Made by a program: the position numbers and the translations under genes. This document shows, one piece after another, positions 16,985 to 26,865 of a stretch of DNA of 64,000 bases (position 1 is the stretch's first letter; each line of letters starts with the position of its first letter). The notes below the pieces were generated by a model. It had not been told where the DNA came from. It saw only the letters and a list, made by a program, of their open reading frames with translations, and searched no databases. Origin of the DNA: Acidimicrobiales bacterium (GTDB lineage Bacteria; Actinomycetota; Acidimicrobiia; Acidimicrobiales; Iamiaceae); contig DASZTW010000012.1 of the NCBI GenBank assembly GCA_035547835.1, forward strand, positions 1 to 64,000, read 5' to 3'.

Positions 16985-16992
<8 letters not shown>
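15781..16992 (+). CDS. DegT/DnrJ/EryC1-family PLP aminotransferase 1
   Basis: A 403-residue sugar aminotransferase. ALNSCTAALHLSLEA binds PLP phosphate, VIEDAAHAFPA supplies the ring-binding Asp, and the Schiff-base Lys is in FYATKTITTGEGGM (about residue 198). GFKYNLTDLAAALG is the usual C-terminal box. It would aminate a UDP-4-keto sugar, most simply the product of the 4,6-dehydratase at the head of the operon. ATG 15781 overlaps the FkbM stop; its own stop lies 8 bases inside the next gene. Confidence 0.88.
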
Positions 16993-18126
<1,134 letters not shown>

Positions 18127-18130
<4 letters not shown>

Positions 18131-19002
18131 GCCCGGCACGCGCCGCTGTCGCCCCCCACCCCTTTGTCGTGGTCGGCGCGATGAAGTCGGGAACCACGAG
18201 CCTGTACACCTTGTTGCAGCTGCACCCGGCGGTCCGTGTGGTCGGCGACAAGGAGGCCGACCAGCTGTTCCGTGACGAGGGCGTGGCAGCGCTCGCGCGG
18301 GAAGTTGCTGCTCATCCGGAACATGCCTGTGGCGAAGTGTCGACCGCCTACATGCAACGACCGCTCAGAGAACCGCCGGTGGCGGCCGCACGGCGGGCGC
18401 TCAGCGACGGTGTTCGCGTCGTCGCGGTGCTGCGAGACCCGTTCGAACGGGCGGTGAGCCACTGGCGTCACTGGCGCCAGCTGGGCACCGAAGGTTCGGC
18501 GGCGTTCGAGCGGGCGGTCCTCGACCCCGCTGGCGAGTATGTCGCGTTCAGCAGGTATCACCACCAGCTGGCCCCGTGGATCGACGAGTTCGGGTCGGGC
18601 GCGGTGCATTGCATCCGGCTGGAGGACTACCAGTCCGATCCGGTCGCCATCGTCCGCAACCTGTGCGCGTTCCTCGGCGTTGATCCGGCGCCGCTCGTCG
18701 GCCTGGAGTCCCAGCGGGTCAATGCGGCGGAGTCTCGCTTGGTGGCGCGCGGGCCGGCCAGAGCCTTGTCCCGGTCGCCGTTGTATCGACGGGTGATCCG
18801 GCCCGTGGTGCCAGCTGCCGCCAAGCGTGCCGTCCTCCGGGTGGCTGGCGGTGCCGGCGGTCGGGAGGGGGCCCCGCATCCGGTCCCCGACACGAGGGTC
18901 CGGTTCTTCGAGCTCGTCGCCGACGATCTCGCCGAGTTGCACGCGCGTTGGCCCCACTTGCAGTGGGCTGCACCCGGAGGGCAAGGCGGGACAGGGCGGT
19001 GA
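18127..19002 (+). CDS. Sulfotransferase family protein 2 (heparan/GlcNAc type)
   Basis: A 291-residue sulfotransferase and the clearest of the three. VVVGAMKSGTTSLYTLL is a textbook 5'-PSB loop with Lys and Ser-Gly-Thr, and VVAVLRDPFERAVSHWRHW is the 3'-PB motif with the conserved Arg and Ser. CGEVSTAYM matches the NDST/Stf0-like middle region. These features favour carbohydrate sulfation. GTG 18127 overlaps the aminotransferase stop as GTGA. No cysteine/PAPS synthesis genes are in the window, so the donor must come from elsewhere. Confidence 0.85.
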
Positions 19003-20009
19003 GGCTCGAGTTCCTGTCGGCCACCGACGCCCTTCGCCGACCACCCGACGTGCCGGACATCTATTACACGGCGGGGTACGGGCTGACCGCGGAGCTCATC
19101 GACCGCGGCGTGTGGGAGTGCGCGGTCTCAGACGATGGGATGGTGTCCATGCCGTACCTCCGCCGCGACATTTGCGGCGGGCCGGAGTACGACATCGTGA
19201 GCCCCTACGGCTACGCCGGGGTAGCGGTGGCGTCGGCAGATCAGGCGGGGAGGCGCCGCGAGTTCCGTGCGCGCTTTCTCGACGCCTCACGCGAGCGCGG
19301 GCTCGTGGCCGAGTTCGTGCGGACCAACCCGCTGGATGTCGCCGAGCCCGACCTCGCCGACCTGGACGTCGGCACCGCGCGGCGTCACCGCACCTTTGCC
19401 GTGAAGGTGGGTGCGCATCCAGCCGCCTATTGGGACGAGACCGAGGGCCGCCATCGCACGGCCGTGCGCAAGGCCGAGCGGTCGGGTGTGGAAGTGATGG
19501 CGGGTCAGACAGACGAGCTGCTCGACGAGACGAGCGGCTTTCGGAGGATGTATCGCCACACGATGGAGCGCGTCGCCGCGGGGCGTCATCTTCGGCTGGG
19601 CACGCCGTACTTCCGGCGGATGGTCGACCACCTGCGCGACGACGTCCACCTGCTCGAGGCCCGCTTCGACGGGGAAGTGTGTGCGGCAGCGCTGTTCCTG
19701 AGTTGGAACGACCGCTTGCACTACCACTTGTCCGGCTCCACCGAACCCGGTCTCCGCCTGGGAGCGACGAATGCGATCCTCGACCGGGCAGTCCGCACGC
19801 TGCTGCGTCCGGGCGGCGTCCTCCACCTCGGTGGCGGGCTGCAACCCGACGATGGCCTCGAGCGGTTCAAGCGCTCGATCGCGACGGAGCAATGCTCGGT
19901 GTTCTTCTGCCAGACGGTGGTGAACGAGCGGCGCTACCGCGAGTTGGTCGAAGCGTCGGGCGCGCCCGAGAGCGGCTACTTCCCCGCGTATCGAGCCGAA
20001 GGGCGCTGA
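18999..20009 (+). CDS. FemAB/GNAT-like acyl- or aminoacyltransferase
   Basis: A 336-residue protein with the double-GNAT layout of FemAB/BioF2-like enzymes. The N-terminal half contains YYTAGYGL and a Tyr-rich loop; the second half has LLEARFDGEVCAAALFLSW, YHLSGSTEPGLRLGATN and LHLGGGLQPDDGLERFKRS, which match the C-terminal acceptor-binding part. In polysaccharide loci such proteins add an acyl or aminoacyl group to an amino sugar, which fits the adjacent aminotransferases. The true donor (acyl-CoA or aminoacyl-tRNA) is unknown. GTG start overlaps the previous stop. Confidence 0.72.
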   Translation: MRLEFLSATDALRRPPDVPDIYYTAGYGLTAELIDRGVWECAVSDDGMVSMPYLRRDICGGPEYDIVSPYGYAGVAVASADQAGRRREFRARFLDASRERGLVAEFVRTNPLDVAEPDLADLDVGTARRHRTFAVKVGAHPAAYWDETEGRHRTAVRKAERSGVEVMAGQTDELLDETSGFRRMYRHTMERVAAGRHLRLGTPYFRRMVDHLRDDVHLLEARFDGEVCAAALFLSWNDRLHYHLSGSTEPGLRLGATNAILDRAVRTLLRPGGVLHLGGGLQPDDGLERFKRSIATEQCSVFFCQTVVNERRYRELVEASGAPESGYFPAYRAEGR

Positions 20010-20011
20010 CG

Positions 20012-20950
20012 GTGTCCTTCCTCGACAAGTCCGACGACTTCGAGTCGTTCCTGAGTCTGTTGAACGACACCCTCGAGCCGGTGTTCGGTACCGCAGGCCC
20101 GACCGGCGACTCGCACACGTCGGTGCAGATCACCGGCCTGCCACGGACCGGCACGACGATCCTGTATCAGCTCCTCGCGCGAACCGGCTGCGTCGGCTAC
20201 GTCTCGAACCTCATGGCCTTCTTCTGGCGGGTACCGACTGTGGGCGCCACCCTGCAGCGCCAGCTGACCACCGGCGAAGTGACCCTGTCGACGTCGTCGA
20301 TGGCGGGTCGCACGGTCGAGCCCCTTGATCCGCACGAGTTCGGCTACTTCTGGCGCGCGGTGCTCGGCCATTCGGCGAACTCGATGGTCCGCGATTTGGA
20401 GCCGTGGCCCATCGATCGACTGCAGCAGGTGCTGGACGACGTGTCGAAGGTGTTCGGTGCACCGACGGTGTACAAGAACTTCCTGGTGCTGGCGCACCCC
20501 GACGAGATGTTCACCCTTCCGTCGGCGCGGTTCTTGGTCCTCGAGCGGCCAGCGATCGATGTGGCAGCCTCGCTGGTCGCGCTCGATCGGCGGGTCGGTG
20601 GTGCGGCGCCTGCCCGGCTGGGGCTGCAACCGGCGCCGGCCGAGCAGGTCCGTGACGGATCGTTGGTCGAACAAGTGGCACGCCAGGTCGCGGTGCTCGA
20701 ACGGGCGCGACGCCGTGCCGGTTTCGAGCGCCACCCGGCAGCGCTGGTCGTCCCTTACCGGAAGCTCTGCGAATCGCCACGCGAAACGGTCGGCGAGGTG
20801 CTCGAGTTCATCGGCGGAGACCTGCGCCAGCTCGACCCTGGCCGGTTGCCGGCATCGCTGACCCCCGGTGCGGGCGCCACCGACTTGGCCCCGGCCGAGC
20901 GGCGCGTGCTGCAACGGCTGCTCGACGAAGAGCTCGAAGGGGCGATGTGA
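20012..20950 (+). CDS. Sulfotransferase family protein 3
   Basis: A 312-residue sulfotransferase-family protein. VQITGLPRTGTTILYQLL (about residues 35-52) is the PAPS loop and RFLVLERPAIDVAASLVALD is the second box, with Glu-Arg-Pro in place of the usual Arg-Asp-Pro. The long insert between them resembles sulfotransferase_3-type proteins. GTG 20012 begins two bases after the upstream stop; the gene overlaps the following glycosyltransferase by four bases. The target is unknown but presumably the same glycan as for the other two. Confidence 0.75.
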   Translation: MSFLDKSDDFESFLSLLNDTLEPVFGTAGPTGDSHTSVQITGLPRTGTTILYQLLARTGCVGYVSNLMAFFWRVPTVGATLQRQLTTGEVTLSTSSMAGRTVEPLDPHEFGYFWRAVLGHSANSMVRDLEPWPIDRLQQVLDDVSKVFGAPTVYKNFLVLAHPDEMFTLPSARFLVLERPAIDVAASLVALDRRVGGAAPARLGLQPAPAEQVRDGSLVEQVARQVAVLERARRRAGFERHPAALVVPYRKLCESPRETVGEVLEFIGGDLRQLDPGRLPASLTPGAGATDLAPAERRVLQRLLDEELEGAM

Positions 20951-21996
20951 AGCGCCGCCGCGACATCAACTTGCTGGTGGTGGCGCCGGGCCTGACGAGC
21001 TCGGGTGGGATCGCTTTCGGCGAACGCCTCGTGAGCGAGCTCGAGGTGCAGCTCGGCCGCGAGGTCGGGCGGGCGGAGACGCCACGGCTCGGCCGTCTGC
21101 AGCTCGATCGGCACTCGGCCGGCGCCACGCATGTGCTGTTCCTCGGCTCCCGGGCGATCGAAGTGGCCGGAGCCCGCACCGTGCTCTGGCCGTTGAACGT
21201 GGCCCCCTTCGACGCGCGAACGGTCCACGCTCCGTCGTCGAGCGTGCAGAACCGGGCTCGGCACCGCCTGTTGCTCCACCGTCTGCGCCGCTCGGTCGGA
21301 TGTGTGGACGGCCTGGTGTTCGGCTCGCATTACGCACGGTCGCTGTACTTGGCGCGGTTCGCGGATGCCGCGACGATGCCATATCGCGTGATCCGCGGTG
21401 GCGCCCGCTCACTCGAGGTCGCCGACGGGACTGAGGGCCGACGCGACGGGGGCCTGATCCTGTGTGTGTCGCACCTCTATCCCTACAAGGGCATCTTGGA
21501 GCTGGTCGAGGCCGTTGCGATCGTCGACGCCGAGCTCCCGCCGGCGGTGACCGTTCGAATCGCGGGGGCGGATCGCGACCGTCGCTACGCCGCGGCCGTG
21601 CGCAAGCGGATCATGGACCGCGGGCTCGATCACCGCATCGAGGTGCGGGCGGCAACTGGTCCAGAGCTGCAGTCCCTCTATGCCGAAGCAGAGGTCGCGG
21701 TGTTCATGTCGACTTGCGAGAACGCGGGTTCGTTCGCGCTCTACGACGGGCTGCACGCGGGCTGCCCCACGATCTGCTCGGATCGATCGTCGATGCCGGA
21801 GATGGTCGAGGGGGCGGTTCGGCTCGTCAACCCGTTCGAGCCGCATGCGGTGGGCTCCGCCATCGTCGGGCTGCTGCGCGACCCGAGCGAGCGCCAGGTG
21901 CTCGCGGCCCGGGCGCAGGCCTGGTCGGCGAAGGTGCCGTCATGGGGCGATCGAGCCGCAGAGCTCATCGAGTTCTTCGAGGAGCTCGACGCGTGA
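20947..21996 (+). CDS. GT-B glycosyltransferase
   Basis: A 349-residue glycosyltransferase of the GT1/GT4 type. LLVVAPGLTSSGGIAFGERL is the N-terminal Gly-rich acceptor loop, LILCVSHLYPYKGILELVEAV the start of the donor lobe, and FMSTCENAGSFALYDGLHAGCP holds the usual EX7E-like nucleotide-sugar site. Together with the WbuB-like enzyme and the initiating transferase it gives only three visible sugar-transfer steps, so the repeat unit is short or further transferases lie elsewhere. GTG start, GTGA overlap on both sides. Confidence 0.82.
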   Translation: MKRRRDINLLVVAPGLTSSGGIAFGERLVSELEVQLGREVGRAETPRLGRLQLDRHSAGATHVLFLGSRAIEVAGARTVLWPLNVAPFDARTVHAPSSSVQNRARHRLLLHRLRRSVGCVDGLVFGSHYARSLYLARFADAATMPYRVIRGGARSLEVADGTEGRRDGGLILCVSHLYPYKGILELVEAVAIVDAELPPAVTVRIAGADRDRRYAAAVRKRIMDRGLDHRIEVRAATGPELQSLYAEAEVAVFMSTCENAGSFALYDGLHAGCPTICSDRSSMPEMVEGAVRLVNPFEPHAVGSAIVGLLRDPSERQVLAARAQAWSAKVPSWGDRAAELIEFFEELDA

Positions 21997-22778
21997 CCGC
22001 CCGGTCGAGGGCGCGGGCGTTCGGCCGGGGCATGGCGTTGGAAGCCGCGAGCGCTGCGTACCTGGTCGGCGGGCGCCACCGTCGTTCGCTCCGGGAGCCG
22101 GGTGCCATGGTGGTCCTGGTTCACGACACGCCGCCGCGCTCGCTCGCGTCGTTGGAACGGTTCGTTGTGCGACAGCGGGAGCGGATCGTCGACTACGCCG
22201 TGGCCGTGAACGCGGCGAACGGGTCTGGCTCGGCGGGGGCAGGGTCGATCGCACTCAGCTTCGACGACGGGTTCCTGAGCAACCGCGGCGCGGCCGAGAT
22301 GTTGGCGAGCCACGGTGTGTCGGCGGCCTTCTTCGTGCCGACCGGGGTCATCGGCGCGGCACCAGATGAAGTCGACCGGTTCTACCGGCGCCCCCAGCGC
22401 GAAGGTGTGATGGGTTGGGCCGACCTCGACCGGCTCGTCGAGCTCGGCCATGTGGTCGGCAGCCACTCCCGCGAGCACCGGCCGCTGGCGCAGATGAGCC
22501 TGGCCGAGGCCGAGGCACAGGTCTGCGAGTCGGTGGAACTGCTGCGCCGGCGCCTGGGCCGAGCTGACCACTTCGCCTGGCCGTACGGATCGCTCGCCAG
22601 CGCGCCGGTCGACCAGATCGTTCGCTGGTGTGGCGCTCTCGGCGTCACGCCGGCCTCGGGGGTGCGCGGCCGCAACGTCGCCGAGCGCTTCGCGCGAGAG
22701 GGCTACCTGCGGCGAGATCCCGTCGACCCGCTCCACTTGGCACGCGACCTGCGCGTCTTCATGAGTCGGTCTCGCTAG
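21993..22778 (+). CDS. NodB-fold polysaccharide deacetylase
   Basis: A 261-residue carbohydrate esterase family 4 protein. LSFDDGFLSNRG carries the catalytic Asp and metal-binding Asp, GSHSREHRPL the two metal His residues (HSxxH), and FAWPYGS the following family motif. It should remove N- or O-acetyl groups from the glycan. There is no clear signal peptide, though residues 20-35 are mildly hydrophobic. It is the last gene of the plus-strand operon, and its 3' end overlaps the convergent polymerase-flippase gene by 20 bases. Confidence 0.87.
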   Translation: MTARSRARAFGRGMALEAASAAYLVGGRHRRSLREPGAMVVLVHDTPPRSLASLERFVVRQRERIVDYAVAVNAANGSGSAGAGSIALSFDDGFLSNRGAAEMLASHGVSAAFFVPTGVIGAAPDEVDRFYRRPQREGVMGWADLDRLVELGHVVGSHSREHRPLAQMSLAEAEAQVCESVELLRRRLGRADHFAWPYGSLASAPVDQIVRWCGALGVTPASGVRGRNVAERFAREGYLRRDPVDPLHLARDLRVFMSRSR

Positions 22779-25700
22779 CGCGGCGGGCCCGAGGATTGGC
22801 TCGCCGGTAGGCGATCTGCCACGGCACCTGCCCGAAGGCGCTCACCAGGCCGAAGCCCCACGCCGCGCCTTCTGCTCCTGCGGTCACCGCGCCGATGGTG
22901 GTGCCGACCAGGAGGCAGACGCCGAGGAAGGACGCGACCCGGAGGATCAACTTGGGTTGCTGCACGGCCCGGAGGCCCACCCGTGGTCCCTGGTTCGCAC
23001 CCATGCCGGCCGCCCACAGCGCCGTAGGTATCAGCAGCTTCTTCGAGATGCCCCAGTTCTTGCCGGCGAGCAGGTGCCCGAGACGGGCGGGGAGGAAGTA
23101 GAGGCCCGCCGTGAACACGACGACGGTGGCGACGAGCGCGATGCTCAGGCCGGTGACGTACAGGTCCAACTGCCGGCCGCTGCGAGCCCGCAGCCGTACG
23201 GCCTCGGGCACCGCGAAGGCGATCGTCGCTGCGATCAACGTCGTCAACGGGGTCATGAGCGTTCGCGAGGCGCTGAGCTCGCCGAGCGCGCCGACGCTCA
23301 CGATGCCGCTCAACATGATGAGCGACAGGCGGCCCGCTGCCTGCTGGGCGAGCGTCTCCCCGGCAAGCCTCAGGCCGAGATCCTTGTGAGAGGTCAGCCA
23401 CCGCCACGCGCTTCGAGCGCCCGGGAGCACGCCGATCTGCACGATCCCCGCGATCAGACCAGCGCCAGTGCCCACCCCCCAGACGATCATGAGCACCGGG
23501 ACGGTCGGGTGGCCGTGGTGTACCACTGCGAGCGTCACCAGCCCGGTTGCGATCAGGCAGATGCCGTCGTTCGCGGCAGCGGCCCATGCTCGGCCTGACG
23601 CGAAGAGGTGGAAGCGCCAGGCGTCTTGCACGAGCAGCAGCGGCATGATCGCGGCGGCTGCAAGCACGATGAGGGCGGCGTGACGGGGAAGCAGTGGGAA
23701 GGCGAGCAGCGCCAGCGCGGTGGTGAGCAGCCCGAGTAGCAAGGACGCACCCGAGGCGCTCGCGGTGGCGCTCCGCCGGTCACGGTCGCCAGCCGCCGAG
23801 AACCGGATGGTGATCGGCTCGAGGACCAGCGACCGGACGGTCGAGAGCGCCAGCAAGCTGATCGTGTAAGCGAGCGTGAACTCGCCGATGCCGCCGACCG
23901 ACAGGTAGTGCAGCGCGGCGAACAGCACGACGAAGTTCTGCAGGCTGGAAAGCGCCTGGTCGACGATCGCGCCGGCGGCCCGGACGCCTGCCCCTCGCAG
24001 CATTCGCACCCCGCGCGCACGACGTGAGGGCTGCTGTCGGGACAAGCCGAGCTCCGGCGGCGGTCCGGTCGTGAAGTCGTCGAAGGACGCGATGGGCGCC
24101 ACGATCTCGTCCGGGATCGCGTCCGGCTCGTGCGGGAGGACCCGAACCTGCGGTTCCAGCCTGGGGCGGCGCGCCGCTCCGGCCGGTCGGTGCGGCCGGC
24201 CGCGGAACATGACGGGTTCGAGGGTGACGCCTTCTGGTGTCGCCGCCGGGCCGGAGGGCGCAGGGCGAAGCGCCGGCGGCTCGCGGTGCGGGGCCCGCGT
24301 CCGCGCACCGCCCGCGCGTTGGCGTCGCCGCTCGAGCGCGCGGGCACGGCGGCCGAGGAGGTACAGCGGTACGAGCAGCACCCAGGTCTGGAGGGCTTCG
24401 GTGAGCGCTTGACCGACGGAAACCCCGACGACGGCTTTGGCGAGCGTCAAGATGACCAGCGAGTAGAAGACGAGCGACGTCAGGTCGGTCGGATCGCGTG
24501 GGTACCACCGTCGTTCGGAGCGGCCGAGCAGGTAGCCGACGAGGATCGACAAGATCACCGCCGCTGGTACGCCGAAGTTCCAAACCAGCTCGCCGCTGAT
24601 ACCAGGGGGAACACCGCTCCGCCCCAGGTTGTACAAACGTTGGCCAATGATCGGCCCGGGAGTGATTACGGGTTTATTGGGCCAGATTGCCCGAGGGATT
24701 GGTGCGATGACGAGCGCCGCGATGGTCTTCCCATATTCATATGGGAGCGTAGATGGGACTGCATCAATGATTTTCAGCGTCTTGCTGAGGTCGTACGCAT
24801 TGCGATTGAGCAGTGCGCTGTCTAGCCCATACAGCACACCGGGATTGGAGTCGGCGGTACCTTTGCGTTGGGCGGTAAGGAAGCCGATTCCCAGTATGCC
24901 GACAAACAACACGGCGAGCACCGTCGTGGTTCGCAGGCGACCCCGAATCAGCACAATGACCACGACCACCGCAGCACCCACGTCGACCAAGTCGGCACGC
25001 GTGGTTGTGATGAGGTTGATCCCGAACCCATTGAGGAACAGGGCGCCCAGGATCATGCCTCGCATCATCCCAATCCGGGGCCGTGTCTGGAGCCAGTACG
25101 CGAACAACAGGATCGCGCCGATGGCGCCAGCCTTCGCCAGGAACTCCCAATGTCCGTACGACTGGATTCCGGCTTGCGCGGCTGTTGCATTTATGACCGT
25201 TCGACGGTTGCTGATCGACGCGCCGAGCCCGCCCACGCTGCGGTCGTAGGCGAGCGTGGCGGCGAGGCCGACGACCGCGTAGAGGCCGGCGATGAACAAG
25301 ATGGTTGGCTCGCTCAGGTCGCGCGCGTGCAACGACCACTTCCTTGGCGGTGGTGGGTCGGCGGTGCTCGAGCCGCGCGGAAGCGGCGGTCGGGACGCTA
25401 TCGACGCGACATAGCCGAATACGAGGGCGGCGATAGTCGCAATGGCGACGAAGGCCGGCCAAGCGAGACTCCCAAATGACGACCCCAACAGAAAGAGAGA
25501 ATCGATGACGTCACTGTTGGGGTAGTGGATTGCGATCATGACACCCCGGACGCCAGACCCGATGGTGATGACAAAACTGGCCAAGCCCCACATCGACAAG
25601 ATGGCCTGCTGTGGCAGCAGGAACGGAACTTGGGAAAGGGCGGTGCAGACGAGCCCGACTGCGGCGAACCCCCAGAGGTCTCCCCCCATGAGATAGGTGA

Positions 25701-25836
25701 TGAAGCAGCCAAGTGCTGCGAGCACCTCGACGGCGATGAGGCCAGCGACCCATTCGCGGGGGCGGTTGAGGGTGGGGCCCGGGGTGCTGGTTGAGGCGCG
25801 TCCCGTGGGCGGACTTGCCGAGAGGACGCTGGCCAT
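22759..25836 (-). CDS. Fused O-antigen-type polymerase and flippase
   Basis: A 1025-residue membrane protein in one uninterrupted frame. Residues ~30-485 hold about ten membrane segments and loops of the oligosaccharide repeat-unit polymerase type (LLNRNAYDLSKTLKIIDAVP, APIPRAIWPNKPVITPG). Residues ~485-610 are an Arg/Pro-rich, probably disordered linker. Residues ~615-1015 hold about twelve segments of a Wzx/MurJ-like flippase (LSSLQNFVVLFAALHYLSVGGIGEF, GRLSLIMLSGIVSVGALGELSAS). The two activities are normally separate proteins. The polymerase part is visibly less GC-rich than its surroundings. It is convergent with the glycan operon and divergent from the lipoprotein gene. Confidence 0.8.
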   Translation of the reverse strand: MASVLSASPPTGRASTSTPGPTLNRPREWVAGLIAVEVLAALGCFITYLMGGDLWGFAAVGLVCTALSQVPFLLPQQAILSMWGLASFVITIGSGVRGVMIAIHYPNSDVIDSLFLLGSSFGSLAWPAFVAIATIAALVFGYVASIASRPPLPRGSSTADPPPPRKWSLHARDLSEPTILFIAGLYAVVGLAATLAYDRSVGGLGASISNRRTVINATAAQAGIQSYGHWEFLAKAGAIGAILLFAYWLQTRPRIGMMRGMILGALFLNGFGINLITTTRADLVDVGAAVVVVIVLIRGRLRTTTVLAVLFVGILGIGFLTAQRKGTADSNPGVLYGLDSALLNRNAYDLSKTLKIIDAVPSTLPYEYGKTIAALVIAPIPRAIWPNKPVITPGPIIGQRLYNLGRSGVPPGISGELVWNFGVPAAVILSILVGYLLGRSERRWYPRDPTDLTSLVFYSLVILTLAKAVVGVSVGQALTEALQTWVLLVPLYLLGRRARALERRRQRAGGARTRAPHREPPALRPAPSGPAATPEGVTLEPVMFRGRPHRPAGAARRPRLEPQVRVLPHEPDAIPDEIVAPIASFDDFTTGPPPELGLSRQQPSRRARGVRMLRGAGVRAAGAIVDQALSSLQNFVVLFAALHYLSVGGIGEFTLAYTISLLALSTVRSLVLEPITIRFSAAGDRDRRSATASASGASLLLGLLTTALALLAFPLLPRHAALIVLAAAAIMPLLLVQDAWRFHLFASGRAWAAAANDGICLIATGLVTLAVVHHGHPTVPVLMIVWGVGTGAGLIAGIVQIGVLPGARSAWRWLTSHKDLGLRLAGETLAQQAAGRLSLIMLSGIVSVGALGELSASRTLMTPLTTLIAATIAFAVPEAVRLRARSGRQLDLYVTGLSIALVATVVVFTAGLYFLPARLGHLLAGKNWGISKKLLIPTALWAAGMGANQGPRVGLRAVQQPKLILRVASFLGVCLLVGTTIGAVTAGAEGAAWGFGLVSAFGQVPWQIAYRRANPRARRASETDS

Positions 25837-25960
25837 CCAGACAACTTACGCCTCTGCCAGGGCGCCGGGCCCGAGTTCTGTCTATCCGGGGTCAGGTGGC
25901 CGCCCCGCTGCCGGCGTGAACGAGGCTCGTCGCCGTGGGCCGGCGTGTACCGTCGTCGAG

Positions 25961-26734
25961 GTGTTCAGACGGTGCCCGCGCTCGCTGTGTGGTCGCCGCC
26001 GTTGGGTTGCATGCACAGGTGTGTTGGCGCTCATGCTGCTCGCCGCAGCGTGTGGGGAAGGGGGGCGTGGAGCCACGACCTCGACGGGTCCGACGGAGTC
26101 GTCGTCGACAGTGGACGAGGCGCTTGGCAGCGAGGCGGCATTGGGGTTTCCTCTGCTCGCGCTGGCCGACTTCGCCAAGTGGCCCGACGGTCCGGTCGCG
26201 CGGTTCGCGGGCGACGGCCACTACTCGGTGGCGGGGCCGTCGAAGATGAAGGTGGAGGGCGGGCGACTGGTCCTCCGCGACGCCGGGACGGTGCCGGCCT
26301 CGGCGTTCCTCGAGCACCGCGAGACCGTCGTGCCCCGTGTCGTGGCCGGCGACGCTGTCTTCTCCGGCGGTCGCACGTCTGCGGAGGAGTTCGTGCTGGT
26401 CAGCAGCCAGGCGAGCATCTCGGTGGCGTCGGTCCAGTTCTTCATCACACCGGACCGGTGGGCCCTGCTCACCGTCACGCGCGGCAAGCGGCACCGCGTG
26501 GCCCACGGCAAGTTTCGAGCCGTCTTGAAGCGCGACGGATCGACTCCCAACCGGATCGTCATGCGGATCGACCCTTCGACGTCCGTCGTGACGGTTCAGT
26601 ACCCAGGCGGTCAGGGCCACTGGCACGATGCCGACTTCGCCCGCTACTGGGGATCGCTGTTCAGCGTGCAGATCATCCGGCCCCACACCTCCGACGGCAC
26701 GGTCGCGATCTTGGGGACCGCCTCGGGTGCCTGA
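25961..26734 (+). CDS. Lipoprotein of the glycan locus, unknown function
   Basis: A 257-residue predicted lipoprotein. An Arg-rich start and hydrophobic run end in LLAAAC (lipobox, Cys about residue 31), then a Ser/Thr spacer and a single beta-rich domain (LADFAKWPDGPVARFAGDGHY; FFITPDRWALLTVT) reminiscent of a carbohydrate-binding jelly roll. GTG 25961 is chosen because the signal sequence starts there; the frame is open much further upstream without sense. It lies between the polymerase-flippase and the kinase, so a part in glycan export or display is plausible. Confidence 0.65.
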   Translation: MFRRCPRSLCGRRRWVACTGVLALMLLAAACGEGGRGATTSTGPTESSSTVDEALGSEAALGFPLLALADFAKWPDGPVARFAGDGHYSVAGPSKMKVEGGRLVLRDAGTVPASAFLEHRETVVPRVVAGDAVFSGGRTSAEEFVLVSSQASISVASVQFFITPDRWALLTVTRGKRHRVAHGKFRAVLKRDGSTPNRIVMRIDPSTSVVTVQYPGGQGHWHDADFARYWGSLFSVQIIRPHTSDGTVAILGTASGA

Positions 26735-26865
26735 GGTCGGGTGGTCGGGTCGGCCGCGGGCGACCGAGCGGCCTGTGAGGGTGCACCCGACACGACGCGA
26801 CTACCATCCGGGGGTCCTGAACAGGCGGGCGCCAAGCCATCAAGCTCAGGACAACTGGTTAGTCC

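Noticed and set aside
18827-19998. Long open frame preceding the third sulfotransferase in the same reading frame
   Set aside because: It overlaps the end of sulfotransferase 2 and all of the FemAB-like gene in another frame and has no family match; translation should start at GTG 20012.
25697-25960. Upstream extension of the lipoprotein gene frame
   Set aside because: It overlaps the 5' end of the divergent polymerase-flippase gene and would bury the lipobox about 120 residues in; the signal peptide fits a start at 25961.
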